Source: Paracoccaceae bacterium (GTDB taxonomy: Bacteria > Pseudomonadota > Alphaproteobacteria > Rhodobacterales > Rhodobacteraceae). From it: 60,586 nt of DNA. The stretch's first letter is position 1. Each line of letters begins with the position of its first letter. This document shows, piece after piece, positions 15,601 to 24,411 of the stretch. Below the pieces are notes generated by a model that was given only the letters and a program-made list of their open reading frames with translations, made no database searches and was not told the DNA's origin. A program made the translations under genes and the position numbers. The stretch spans positions 1 through 60,586 of the forward strand of contig JASJAR010000041.1 of assembly GCA_030066905.1 (NCBI GenBank), in the 5' to 3' direction.

Positions 15601-16905
15601 ATGGCGGACACGGGCGGAGTCTCGGCGGGGCGCTATGGCTGGGCGGCCGTGGCCGTGCTGCTGATCGGCGGCGGGCTCTGGCTCGCCCGCCCGTTCTTCG
15701 AAGGCGCGCCGCCGGACCCGGTGTCGCCGGAGATTGCGGCTCAACCGGAGGCGGACGCCCCCGAGCCTGTGGCGGCGGCACCCGGGCAGGAGGGTCCGGC
15801 ACCGGTCGCGACCGAGGAGGCTGCAACGGCGCCGGACGAGGACCCCGCGACGCCGGAGACGGCGGCCGCGCCCGAGGTGCCGGCAGAGACGCCGGTTCCG
15901 CCCCAGGCGCCGGCGACGCCGGTTCCCGCATTCGACGTCGTGCGCGTTGCACCGGACGGGGAATCGCTTGTCGCAGGCGTCGCCGCGCCCGGCGCTTCGG
16001 TCAGCGTTCTCGTCGACGGCGAGGTGATGGGCGAGGCCGCCGCCGATGCGGCGGGGAACTTCGTTTTGCTCTTTTCGATGGATGCCTCCGACGCGGCGCG
16101 GGTCGTCTCGCTGGAAGCCGAAGGCGAGGGTGGCCGGGTCAGCTCCGAGCAGGAGATCATCGTGGCACCCATGCCCGCCCCGGTGGCCGAGGCCGAGCCG
16201 TCTGCGACCGGAGAGGTCGCCGTCTCCGAGCCCGCAGACGAGGGACCCGGGACGGCGGCGGAGGCCGCCACTTCGGACGCTGGGGACCGCGCGGCGGCCG
16301 AAACAGCCGCAGTGCCCGAGGCTGCCGCCGCGTCGCCCCCGGCCGCCGAAACCGCGCCCGCCGCGCCGCCTTCGCCGACGCTTCTGTTGTCCGAGGCCGG
16401 TTCGGTGCGCGTCATCCAGTCCGAGGGCCCCGATGTCCTCGACCGCGTGGCCATCGACGCGATCACCTATGACGTCGAGGGAGAGGTCACCCTCGCGGGC
16501 CGCGCGGAGGGCGGGGGGTTCGTGCGGGTCTATATCGACAACCGGCCGATCCTGACCACCGAGATCGACGCGGGCGGCAATTGGCGGACCGATCTGCCGG
16601 ACGTCGATACCGGGGTCTATACGCTGAGGGTCGATGCGCTCGATGCTGAGGGCAACGTCACCTCCCGCGCGGAAACCCCGTTTCTGCGCGAGCCGGTGGA
16701 TGCCGTGCGCACCATCGCCGACGGGCTCGAAGCGGATGTCCTCGACGATATCGTCACCGTCCAGCCCGGCGACCACCTCTGGGGCATCGCCACCCGCCGC
16801 TACGGCGAAGGCATCCTCTATGTGAAGGTCTTCGAGGCCAACAAAGGCCAGATTCGCGACCCCGACCTGATCTATCCGGGGCAGATTTTCGAGCTGCCGG
16901 AATAG
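15601..16905 (+). CDS. Membrane-anchored LysM-domain protein with Ig-like repeats
   Basis: 434 residues. One N-terminal hydrophobic helix (~13-29, WAAVAVLLIGGGLWLA) anchors it, followed by a long Ala/Pro/Glu low-complexity linker (~40-105). Then comes an Ig-like or carboxypeptidase-regulatory-like repeat (~106-185: ASVSVLVDGEVMGEAAADAA), a second low-complexity linker, and a second such repeat (~290-365: VRVYIDNRPILTTEIDAGG). A C-terminal LysM follows (~385-434: VQPGDHLWGIATRRYGEG). LysM should bind peptidoglycan in the periplasm. AAGGGGATAGGCGA before the ATG supports the start. This layout is common in Rhodobacterales, with unknown precise function. Confidence 0.85.
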   Translation: MADTGGVSAGRYGWAAVAVLLIGGGLWLARPFFEGAPPDPVSPEIAAQPEADAPEPVAAAPGQEGPAPVATEEAATAPDEDPATPETAAAPEVPAETPVPPQAPATPVPAFDVVRVAPDGESLVAGVAAPGASVSVLVDGEVMGEAAADAAGNFVLLFSMDASDAARVVSLEAEGEGGRVSSEQEIIVAPMPAPVAEAEPSATGEVAVSEPADEGPGTAAEAATSDAGDRAAAETAAVPEAAAASPPAAETAPAAPPSPTLLLSEAGSVRVIQSEGPDVLDRVAIDAITYDVEGEVTLAGRAEGGGFVRVYIDNRPILTTEIDAGGNWRTDLPDVDTGVYTLRVDALDAEGNVTSRAETPFLREPVDAVRTIADGLEADVLDDIVTVQPGDHLWGIATRRYGEGILYVKVFEANKGQIRDPDLIYPGQIFELPE

Positions 16906-16975
16906 AGAGGGCTGGCAAAGCCGCGCCGGGCGTCCTACGTGTCGCCTCTGCCCCGAGCGGGTGGATTTTGAGACC

Positions 16976-18790
16976 ATGACCCACGCCGATTTCGAGAAAG
17001 AGGCCCGGGCAAGCGGATGGCGGACGATCCGAAAGGTCGCCCCCTATCTCTGGCCCGAAGGCGAGACCGGGCTTCGCGCCCGGGTGGTGCTGGCCATGGC
17101 CGCGCTTTTCGTCTCGAAGCTCATCGCCGTGGCCACGCCGTTTTTCTACAAGGCCGCCGTCGACAGCCTGTCGGGGGAAACGCTCGATCCGGTCTGGATG
17201 CTGGCGATGGGGGCCATCGGCGTCACCATCGCCTACGGTATGGCCCGGCTGATGAATGTGGGCTTTCAGCAGCTCCGCGACGCGCTTTTCGCCGCCGTCG
17301 GCCAGCGGGCGCTGAGGCAACTCGCCTTGGAGACCTTTACCCATATCCACCGCCTGAGCTTGCGCTACCACATCACCCGCAAGACCGGGGGCCTCTCCCG
17401 CATTATCGAACGCGGCGTGAAGGGCGTGGAGTTCCTTTTGCGGTTCCTTCTCTTCTCCATCGGCCCCCTGATCCTCGAACTTCTGATGATCGGGGTGGTG
17501 CTCGCGGTGGTCTTCGACATCTGGTATCTCGCCGTCGTCACCGTCACCATCGGGCTCTACATCTGGTTCACCTTCAAGGTCACCGAATGGCGGGTGCGCA
17601 TCCGCAAGGAGATGAACGACCAGGACACCGACGCCAACCAGAAAGCCATCGACAGCCTTCTGAACTTCGAGACGGTGAAGTATTTCGGCGCCGAGACCCG
17701 GGAGGCCGCGCGGTATGACAGCGCGATGCAGGGCTATGAGAAGGCCGCGCTCAAGACCTCCTATTCCCTGGCGTTTCTGAACTTCGGCCAGTCCTTCCTT
17801 ATCACCACCGGGCTCGTGATCGTCATGGTCATGGCCGCCGTCGGCGTCCAGAACGGCGCGCTGACGGTGGGCGATTTCGTGATGGTCAACGCCTACATGA
17901 TCCAGATCACGATGCCCCTGAACTTCCTCGGCACGGTCTACCGCGAGATCCGACAGAGCCTCATCGACATGGGCGAGATGTTCGATCTTCTCGAACAGCC
18001 CCGGGAGGTGACCGACAAGCCCGGCGCGCCGGATTTGAAGGTAGACGGAGGCGAGGTGGTGTTCGACGAGATGGTCTTCGGTTACGAAGACGCCCGTCCC
18101 ATCCTCAAGGGCGTGTCGATCGCCGTGCCGGCGGGCCAGACCGTCGCCATCGTCGGCCCCTCGGGGTCGGGCAAGTCCACCATCGGGCGGCTGCTCTTTC
18201 GGTTCTACGATCTGGCTTCGGGGAGCCTCAGGATCGACGGCCAGGATGTGCGCGACGTGACGCAAGACAGCCTCCACGCCCAGATCGGCGTCGTCCCCCA
18301 GGACACCGTGCTCTTCAACGACACGATCCGCTACAACATCGCCTACGGCCGGCCCGAGGCGAGCTTCGACGAGATCGTCGCGGCGGCAAAGGCCGCAAAG
18401 ATCGACGATTTCATTCAAGGGCTTCCCGACGGGTACGAAACCACCGTCGGCGAGCGTGGGCTGAAGCTCTCGGGCGGGGAGAAACAGCGGGTGGGCATCG
18501 CCCGGACCTTGCTGAAAAACCCGCCGATCCTGCTTCTGGACGAGGCCACCTCGGCGCTCGACACCGAGACCGAGATGGGCATCCAGTCGGAACTCAAGGC
18601 AATGGGCGAGGGGCGGACGGTCATAACCATCGCCCACCGGCTTTCGACCATCGCCGATGCAGACCGGATCGTGGTGCTGGAGAACGGCGAGATCGTGGAA
18701 GAGGGCACCCACGAGGCGCTTCTCGCGAAGGCCGGGCGCTATGCGCAGCTCTGGTACCGCCAGGCCTCGGAGGAAGACGCGGCGGCGTGA
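16976..18790 (+). CDS. Atm1/HMT1-type ABC exporter (fused permease-ATPase)
   Basis: 604-residue half transporter, functioning as a homodimer in the inner membrane. Six transmembrane helices span residues ~25-310, and the C-terminal ATPase shows GPSGSGKST (Walker A), LSGGEKQRVGIA (signature), ILLLDEATSALD (Walker B) and the switch histidine in IAHRLST. The long similarity is to bacterial Atm1 exporters, which move glutathione-linked sulfur species or metal-glutathione complexes and connect to Fe-S homeostasis and heavy-metal tolerance; this substrate assignment is by family. Start ATG at 16976 (MTHADFEKEARASGW) is preferred to the GTG at 16961. Confidence 0.9.
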   Translation: MTHADFEKEARASGWRTIRKVAPYLWPEGETGLRARVVLAMAALFVSKLIAVATPFFYKAAVDSLSGETLDPVWMLAMGAIGVTIAYGMARLMNVGFQQLRDALFAAVGQRALRQLALETFTHIHRLSLRYHITRKTGGLSRIIERGVKGVEFLLRFLLFSIGPLILELLMIGVVLAVVFDIWYLAVVTVTIGLYIWFTFKVTEWRVRIRKEMNDQDTDANQKAIDSLLNFETVKYFGAETREAARYDSAMQGYEKAALKTSYSLAFLNFGQSFLITTGLVIVMVMAAVGVQNGALTVGDFVMVNAYMIQITMPLNFLGTVYREIRQSLIDMGEMFDLLEQPREVTDKPGAPDLKVDGGEVVFDEMVFGYEDARPILKGVSIAVPAGQTVAIVGPSGSGKSTIGRLLFRFYDLASGSLRIDGQDVRDVTQDSLHAQIGVVPQDTVLFNDTIRYNIAYGRPEASFDEIVAAAKAAKIDDFIQGLPDGYETTVGERGLKLSGGEKQRVGIARTLLKNPPILLLDEATSALDTETEMGIQSELKAMGEGRTVITIAHRLSTIADADRIVVLENGEIVEEGTHEALLAKAGRYAQLWYRQASEEDAAA

Positions 18791-18810
18791 GGCCGTTCGT
18801 TCGATGCCTC

Positions 18811-19345
18811 CCGCCCCGGACCCGATCCGGGGCCCCGACCCACCGGAGCGCCAGGCCTGTCGGGGTCCCGGGTCAAGCCCGGGACGCGGGGGAGTTTGGC
18901 CGCCGCGGGCAAACGAACGTCTCCTGAGGACCAAACGGCAACCCACGCCCCGGACCCGATCCGGGGCCCCGACCCACCGGAGCGCCAGGCCTGCCGGGGT
19001 CCCGGGTCAGGCCCGAGACGCGGGGGGGGGAGTTTGACCGGCGCGGATAAACGAACGTCTCCTCAAGACGAAACAGCAACCCACGCCCCGGACCTGATCC
19101 GGGGCCTCGACCCACCGGAGAGCCAGGCCCATCGGGGTCCCGGGTCAGGCCCGGGACGTGGGGGGATTTGACTGGCGCGGAACAACGAACGTCTCCTCAA
19201 AACCAAACGGCAACCCACGCCCCGGACTTGATCCGGGGCCTCGATCCACGGAGTACCAAGCCAATCGGGGTCCCGGGTCATGCCCGGGACGCCGGGGGAA
19301 CTTGGCCGGAGCGGACAAACGAACGCCCTTTCGCGCCGGTATCGA
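18811..19345. repeat. Tandem array of about four two-palindrome repeat units (~133-137 bp)
   Basis: A shared landmark, ACGAACG, starts at 18914, 19051, 19184 and 19319, giving periods of 137, 133 and 135 bp. Each unit has a first palindrome (CCCCGGACCYGATCCGGGG type), a spacer with CACCGGAGNGCCAGGCC, a second palindrome (CCCGGGTCARGCCCGGG) and a unique tail ending in CAAACGAACGTCTCCT plus CAACCCACG. The array fills the gap between the Atm1-type exporter and the MFS gene; the remaining 19346-19496 shows nothing I can name. The unit is far longer than a CRISPR repeat and lacks unique spacers. Confidence 0.85.
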
Positions 19346-19496
19346 CCCACACAATGGACGCCTCGGAAGCCTCCTCCCACCCCGGGGCGCGGCAGCCGAT
19401 GCGGGTGACGCGGCCATTGTCACGCGCCGCCCTTAGGTGCTACTCGAACCGTGCGTCCGGCGCCATTTCGCCCCGGGCCCTCTTCGGAGAACCCCA

Positions 19497-20687
19497 ATGC
19501 TCTCGCCCTTCGTCCGGACCGCGGTCGTCCTCGGCCTTCTGGCCGCCGTCTCGCCCATCGCCATCGACATGTATCTGCCGGCGCTGCCGACCATCGAGCG
19601 CGATCTCGGCACGACCGTGGCCGGCACCCAGGCGACGATGACGGCCTATTTCATCGCATTCGGCCTCGCCCAGCTTTTCTACGGACCGATGGCCGACCGC
19701 TATGGGCGCAAACCGCCGATCTATCTGGGGCTTTCGATCTTCGGGGCCGCCACCATCGGCTGTGCGCTGGCCCCGGACGTCGAGACCCTCATTGCGTTCC
19801 GCGTGCTTCAGGGGCTCGGCGGGGCGGCGGTGATGGTCGTCCCCCGCGCGATCATCCGGGATATGTATACCGGGCCCGAGGCCACCCGGCTGATGGCGAT
19901 GGTGATGCTGGTGATCTCGGTCTCGCCGATGCTGGCACCGCTGTTGGGATCGGGCGTCATCGCGGTGGCAAGCTGGCGGGCGATCTTCTGGGTTCTGGCG
20001 CTGGCGACGGTCCTCAGCCTTGTGCTGACTGTGGTCGCCCAGCCCGAGACACTGGCCCGACAGGACCGGGTGCCGATCCGGCTCGGCGTGCTCTGGGCGG
20101 GAACGAAAGTGCTGATGACGAGCCCGGTCTTTCTCGGCCTCACCGCGGTGGGCGGGCTCGGGTTCGCGAGCTTTCTCGTCTTCATCGCCACCGCACCCTT
20201 TGTCTATCAGTCCGCCTTCGGGCTCACCCCGACCCAGTTCTCCCTGGCCTTCGCGATCAATGCCCTGGGCTTTTTCGCCGCCTCGCAGTTCGCCGGCCCC
20301 TTAGGCGCGCGCTGGGGGATGGAAACGGTCGTGCTGCGCGGCACGTTCGGCTTCGCCGCCTTCACGATCGCGCTTCTGGCATTCACGCTCGCCGGCCTCG
20401 CGCCGCTGCCGGTGATCGTCGCGCTGCTCTTTTGCGCCAATGCCGCCCTCGGGCTCGTGGTGCCGTCGACCATGGTCATGGCGCTCGACCCCCATGGCGA
20501 AATCGCGGGGCTCGCCTCGTCCCTCGGCGGCACGCTCCAGATGCTTGCCGGCGGGGTCGCCATCACCGCGACCGCCCCCTTCTTCGACGGCACGGCCCTG
20601 CCGATGGTGGCCGCCATCGCCGCCTGCGGCGCAGTGGCGCTCGCCATCGCCCTGCCGCTTCTCGCGACGGGGCGGCGGGCGGCCTGA
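19497..20687 (+). CDS. MFS drug efflux transporter, Bcr/CflA subfamily
   Basis: 396-residue, 12-helix inner membrane antiporter. Family marks are PIAIDMYLPALPTIERDL in helix 1, the motif A region GPMADRYGRKPPIY after helix 2, and FRVLQGLGGAAVMVVPRAIIRD in helices 4-5. This subfamily exports drugs such as bicyclomycin and chloramphenicol, or cysteine and dipeptides in some species, so the substrate is unknown here. Start 19497 gives MLSPFVRTAVVLGLLA; the preceding in-frame start at 19437 adds a non-hydrophobic stretch and is rejected. The gene faces the minus-strand RND gene; their 3' ends are only 4 bp apart. Confidence 0.88.
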   Translation: MLSPFVRTAVVLGLLAAVSPIAIDMYLPALPTIERDLGTTVAGTQATMTAYFIAFGLAQLFYGPMADRYGRKPPIYLGLSIFGAATIGCALAPDVETLIAFRVLQGLGGAAVMVVPRAIIRDMYTGPEATRLMAMVMLVISVSPMLAPLLGSGVIAVASWRAIFWVLALATVLSLVLTVVAQPETLARQDRVPIRLGVLWAGTKVLMTSPVFLGLTAVGGLGFASFLVFIATAPFVYQSAFGLTPTQFSLAFAINALGFFAASQFAGPLGARWGMETVVLRGTFGFAAFTIALLAFTLAGLAPLPVIVALLFCANAALGLVVPSTMVMALDPHGEIAGLASSLGGTLQMLAGGVAITATAPFFDGTALPMVAAIAACGAVALAIALPLLATGRRAA

Positions 20688-20691
20688 CGGT

Positions 20692-23600
20692 TTACTCCGC
20701 GGCCCTCAGCGGCAGGTCCGGTGCGGCGGGCTCCTCGGTCGAGGGGCGGCGGTCGGGCCCGGTGTCCCAGACGATCTCGGGGTCCTTCAGCTTCCGGGCT
20801 GCGCGCCGAAGCGCGAGGTCGCGCGCGGTCCGGCTCCCCGCCCCGCGGCTCAGCGCCGAGAGGCTTGCCAGCGAGCGGTAGGCGCCGGTTTCGAGCCAGA
20901 CCCGGAGCGCCAGCATCGACGGCGTGAAGACGAGGGTCAGCACGGTCGCGATGCCGAGCCCGAAAACAACCGCCGTGGCGAGCTGTTTCCACCACAAGGC
21001 GGTGGGGCTGTCGATGGAATAGCCGCCGCCGATGAAATCGAGCGAGACACCGAACATCATCGGCGCAAGGCCGGCCATGGTGGTGATCGTGGTCAAGAGC
21101 ACCGGTCGGATGCGGGCCTCGGCGGTGCGCACGATGGCTTCGGTCCGCGGCATGTATTGGGAATATTCCTGATAGGTGTCGATCAGGACGATGTTGTTGT
21201 TCACCACGATCCCGGCCAGTGCGACAATCCCCGTCCCGGTCATGATGATCGAGAAGGGTTGGCCCATCACCAGCATCCCGATGAGACAGCCGGTGACCGA
21301 CATGACCACCGCCGTCAGCACCAGAAACGCGTTATAGAACGAGTTGAACTGGGCCAGAAGGATGATGAACATCAGCCCCAGAGCGCCGGCGAAGGCCTGC
21401 ATCAGGAAGGCGCCGGATTCCTCCTGGTCCTCCTGGTCGCCGGTCCACTCCCAGTCGAGCCCGGCGGCGAAGGGGTCGGTGTCGAGCCATTTCGTGAGTT
21501 CTGCAATGCGCTCGTTGGGGTTCACCGGCACGAGCCGGTAGGTGCCGTCCGCGAGGCCGGCATCGATGTCCGACGTCGCGAGGTCGCTGTCGTAGACGAA
21601 CGCCTCCGAGCCCTCCGGCGCCGCCGGGTCCGGCGCGGCCATGCCGACGGTTTCGTCACCGCCGTCGACGATTTTCCGCAGGCCCGGCGCCACATCGGCC
21701 TTCACGTCGAAATGGCGCTTCTGGTCGACCCGGTTGATCTGCCCGAGCTTGGCCACGGGCTCGCGGGAGATGAAGTTCGACAGCGGCACCAGCCCGTCGG
21801 GCGTGCGCACCTTAAGGCTGTCGAGGGTCGACAGGACCCGGTCGCTCTCAGGCAGACGCACGCGAATGTCGATCTCCTCGTCCGAGGTATCGACCCGCAT
21901 CGTGTCGAGGAGGATGCCGCGCGTGACGAGCTGGACCATGCCGCCCACCGTGGCCACATCGGCGCCGTAGCGTCCCGCGGCCTCGACATCGACATCGATC
22001 TGCCAGTCGATGCCGGGGAGGGGGCGGGAATCCTCGATGTCCACAAGCGCAGGCGTCTCCTCGAACCGCTGCCGGGCGGTTGCGGTCGCCGCCAGCAGGT
22101 CCTCCCAGTTCTCGCCGGAAATCCGCAGATGCACCGGTTTCCCCGACGCCGGCCCCTGGGCGAGGTTCAGGACCTCGGTCTCGATCCCCGGAAGCCGGTC
22201 GAGCTCTGCCTGAAGCCTGGCGATGACGACGTCGCCGTCGAGCTCTTCGAAGGTGACTCCGTCGCGCGCGGCGGCATAGGCGGCGCGGTCTTCCCACTGG
22301 ATCATCTCGATCTGGATCTGCCCGATCGTGTCGAGCGGCGAGGAGGCGCCGCCGGTATTGGCGTTCAATCCCCCGGCGCCGGCGAAGGCGAAGGCATTGT
22401 CGATCCCCTCGGTGGCGAGGATCACGTCCTCGACCTGCCGCACGATGTCGTCCTTCTCGTTGAGCGACATGTTGCCCCGGGCGCGCACATAGACGATGGC
22501 CTGCTCGGGCTCGCTCTCGACGAAGAACTCCACACCGTTGTTGTTGGCGCCGAAGTACATGAATACCGAGAAGACGAAAAAGCCGATGGCGGCGATGGAG
22601 ATCACGGGCATCACCGGGTTGCCGGCGATGAACTTGATGAAATGGCCGAACGGCGTGCGCTGATGGCCGGCGCGGATCTTCCGCTGGCGGCCTTCCAGTT
22701 TTGCCGCCCCGAGGGCGACGGAGGCAAAGATCGCGGCGAGAACGAACATGATCGCGCCGGGGATCATGCCGGCCACCCCGTCCGGTGCCGCCTCGCCGAG
22801 GATGTAGCCGGGGTTGAGCGTCTGCATCGCCGAGACGAAGAGCAGCCAGAGCGCCACCGGAACGAGGAGCGCGCGGAGCCACCAGGGGGCGGCCCGCTTC
22901 AGCGCCTCCGAACCGCGCTCGAACACGCGCGACATTCGCCCCGCAACCCCGCCCATGACGGGAAGGTAGATCAGCGCGACGATCAGCGAGGCCGACAGAA
23001 CGAAGATCAGCGTCACCGGCAGCATGCCCATGAACTCACCCGGGGTTCCGGGCCAGAACAGCATCGGCAGGAAAGCGCAGAGCGTCGTCGCGGTGGAGGA
23101 CACGATCGGCCAGAACATCCGCTTGGCGGCCTCGACATAGGCCCGCATCGGCCCCGAACCTTCGCGGATCCGCTTGTCGGCATATTCGACGACGACGATG
23201 GCGCCGTCGACGAGCATGCCCACCGCGAGAATGAGCCCGAACATCACGATGTTCGACACCGCCACGCCCATCACGGCGAGAAAGGCAAAGCACAGCATGA
23301 ACGAGGTGGGGATCGCGAAGCCCACCAGAAGTGCTGAGCGGGTGCCGAGCGCGGCGAGGACGACGATCATCACCAGCGCAATCGCCGTCAGCACCGATCC
23401 TTCGAGTTGGCTGACCATCGAGGCGACCTGTCGCGACTGGTCGTTCGACGTGCCCACATCGATGGCCGCACGCAACTCCCCCGGCCAGGCTGCCGACGCT
23501 GCCGCAACCTCGCTGCGAATGAGCTCGGCCGTGTCGATGACGTTGAAACCCTTGCGCTTGACGACCTGGAGCGCCACCGTCGTCTCGCCGTTGAACCGCG

Positions 23601-24411
23601 CCGTCCCGGCCCGGTCCTCGAAGGTGAGGCGGATATCGGCAAGGTCGCCAAGGGTGACGACCCGGTCGCCATCGACCTTCACCGGCAGGGTGTAGACATC
23701 CTGTTCTTCGTCGAACGACGAGGGGATCTTTACCGAGAACGCGCCGGCCTCGCTTTCGATCTCTCCGGCGGCGACAAGCTGGTTGTTGTTCTGCACGACC
23801 GCGATCAGTTCGGCGGCCGTGACGTTGTAGGCTTCGAGCCGCAGGGGGTCGATCACCACTTCGAGCATCTCGTCGCGGTGCCCGGCAAGCCCCGCTTCGA
23901 GCACCGGTTCGAGCGCTTCGAGCCGGTCCTGTAGGTCCTTTGCGACACGCAGAAGCGTCCGCTCGGGCAGCGCGCCGGTGAGGTTGACGATGATGATCGG
24001 GAATTCCGAAAAATTGAACTCGGTGATCGTGTATTGCTCGAACCCGTCGGGGAAATTCGCCTCCGCCTGGCTCATCGCGTCGCGCACATCGGCGAGCACC
24101 TGGGTCTTGTCCCAGCCGTAGTCGAATTCGAGGACGATATTGGCGTAGCCTTCGGCCGCCGTGGCGGACATCGAATCGAGCCCGTCGAGATCGGCAAGCT
24201 CGGTCTCCATCGGCTTGACGAGCAGGCTCTCGCTGTCCTCGGCGGAGATTCCGGGGAAGGGCAGCGAGATGATGATCGCGGGGATTTCGATGTCGGGCTC
24301 GCCCTCCTTGGGGAGGGCCACATAGGAGATCGCGCCGGCGAGGATCGACAGCACGATGAAGGCGACGACCATCCGCGCCCGCGACGCGGCCCAATCGACG
24401 ATGCCTGTCAT
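20692..24411 (-). CDS. RND-family efflux transporter, inner membrane pump subunit
   Basis: 1239-residue proton-driven pump of the AcrB/MexB superfamily. TM1 is at ~12-31, the first large periplasmic loop at ~35-335, TM2-6 at ~336-487, and a second half runs from TM7 (~599-620) to a last helix group near 1080-1180. The proton-relay aspartate of TM4 is in GMLVDGAIVVVEY (D402); the usual second Asp is Gly. Between TM6 and TM7 sits an unusual stretch of about 110 residues with two extra hydrophobic segments (~511-530 and ~549-570), which with a C-terminal tail explains the length above the usual ~1040. Starts inside the adaptor stop codon (ATGA). Substrate unknown. Confidence 0.92.
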   Translation of the reverse strand: MTGIVDWAASRARMVVAFIVLSILAGAISYVALPKEGEPDIEIPAIIISLPFPGISAEDSESLLVKPMETELADLDGLDSMSATAAEGYANIVLEFDYGWDKTQVLADVRDAMSQAEANFPDGFEQYTITEFNFSEFPIIIVNLTGALPERTLLRVAKDLQDRLEALEPVLEAGLAGHRDEMLEVVIDPLRLEAYNVTAAELIAVVQNNNQLVAAGEIESEAGAFSVKIPSSFDEEQDVYTLPVKVDGDRVVTLGDLADIRLTFEDRAGTARFNGETTVALQVVKRKGFNVIDTAELIRSEVAAASAAWPGELRAAIDVGTSNDQSRQVASMVSQLEGSVLTAIALVMIVVLAALGTRSALLVGFAIPTSFMLCFAFLAVMGVAVSNIVMFGLILAVGMLVDGAIVVVEYADKRIREGSGPMRAYVEAAKRMFWPIVSSTATTLCAFLPMLFWPGTPGEFMGMLPVTLIFVLSASLIVALIYLPVMGGVAGRMSRVFERGSEALKRAAPWWLRALLVPVALWLLFVSAMQTLNPGYILGEAAPDGVAGMIPGAIMFVLAAIFASVALGAAKLEGRQRKIRAGHQRTPFGHFIKFIAGNPVMPVISIAAIGFFVFSVFMYFGANNNGVEFFVESEPEQAIVYVRARGNMSLNEKDDIVRQVEDVILATEGIDNAFAFAGAGGLNANTGGASSPLDTIGQIQIEMIQWEDRAAYAAARDGVTFEELDGDVVIARLQAELDRLPGIETEVLNLAQGPASGKPVHLRISGENWEDLLAATATARQRFEETPALVDIEDSRPLPGIDWQIDVDVEAAGRYGADVATVGGMVQLVTRGILLDTMRVDTSDEEIDIRVRLPESDRVLSTLDSLKVRTPDGLVPLSNFISREPVAKLGQINRVDQKRHFDVKADVAPGLRKIVDGGDETVGMAAPDPAAPEGSEAFVYDSDLATSDIDAGLADGTYRLVPVNPNERIAELTKWLDTDPFAAGLDWEWTGDQEDQEESGAFLMQAFAGALGLMFIILLAQFNSFYNAFLVLTAVVMSVTGCLIGMLVMGQPFSIIMTGTGIVALAGIVVNNNIVLIDTYQEYSQYMPRTEAIVRTAEARIRPVLLTTITTMAGLAPMMFGVSLDFIGGGYSIDSPTALWWKQLATAVVFGLGIATVLTLVFTPSMLALRVWLETGAYRSLASLSALSRGAGSRTARDLALRRAARKLKDPEIVWDTGPDRRPSTEEPAAPDLPLRAAE

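Noticed and set aside
14953..16977. 674-residue minus-strand fusion protein ending in the LOG domain
   Set aside because: Only the last 184 codons resemble a protein family; the rest is antisense to the LysM gene. The ATG at 15507 gives the family's normal start.
16754..18946. 730-codon minus-strand frame opposite the ABC exporter
   Set aside because: Shadow with His/Asp/Gly-rich composition; the plus strand encodes an unambiguous Atm1-type exporter.
18800..19340. Short ORFs encoding peptides such as GPDPPERQACRGPG in the repeat array
   Set aside because: They are translations of the palindromic repeat in several frames, without ribosome-binding sites.
18811..19345. CRISPR array
   Set aside because: Units are 133-137 bp and similar along most of their length, without short identical repeats alternating with unique spacers; no cas genes nearby.
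20440..23337. 965-codon plus-strand open frame opposite the RND pump
   Set aside because: Antisense shadow of the RND gene: its translation is rich in His/Asp/Arg/Gly with no domain pattern, a known artefact of GC-rich genes.
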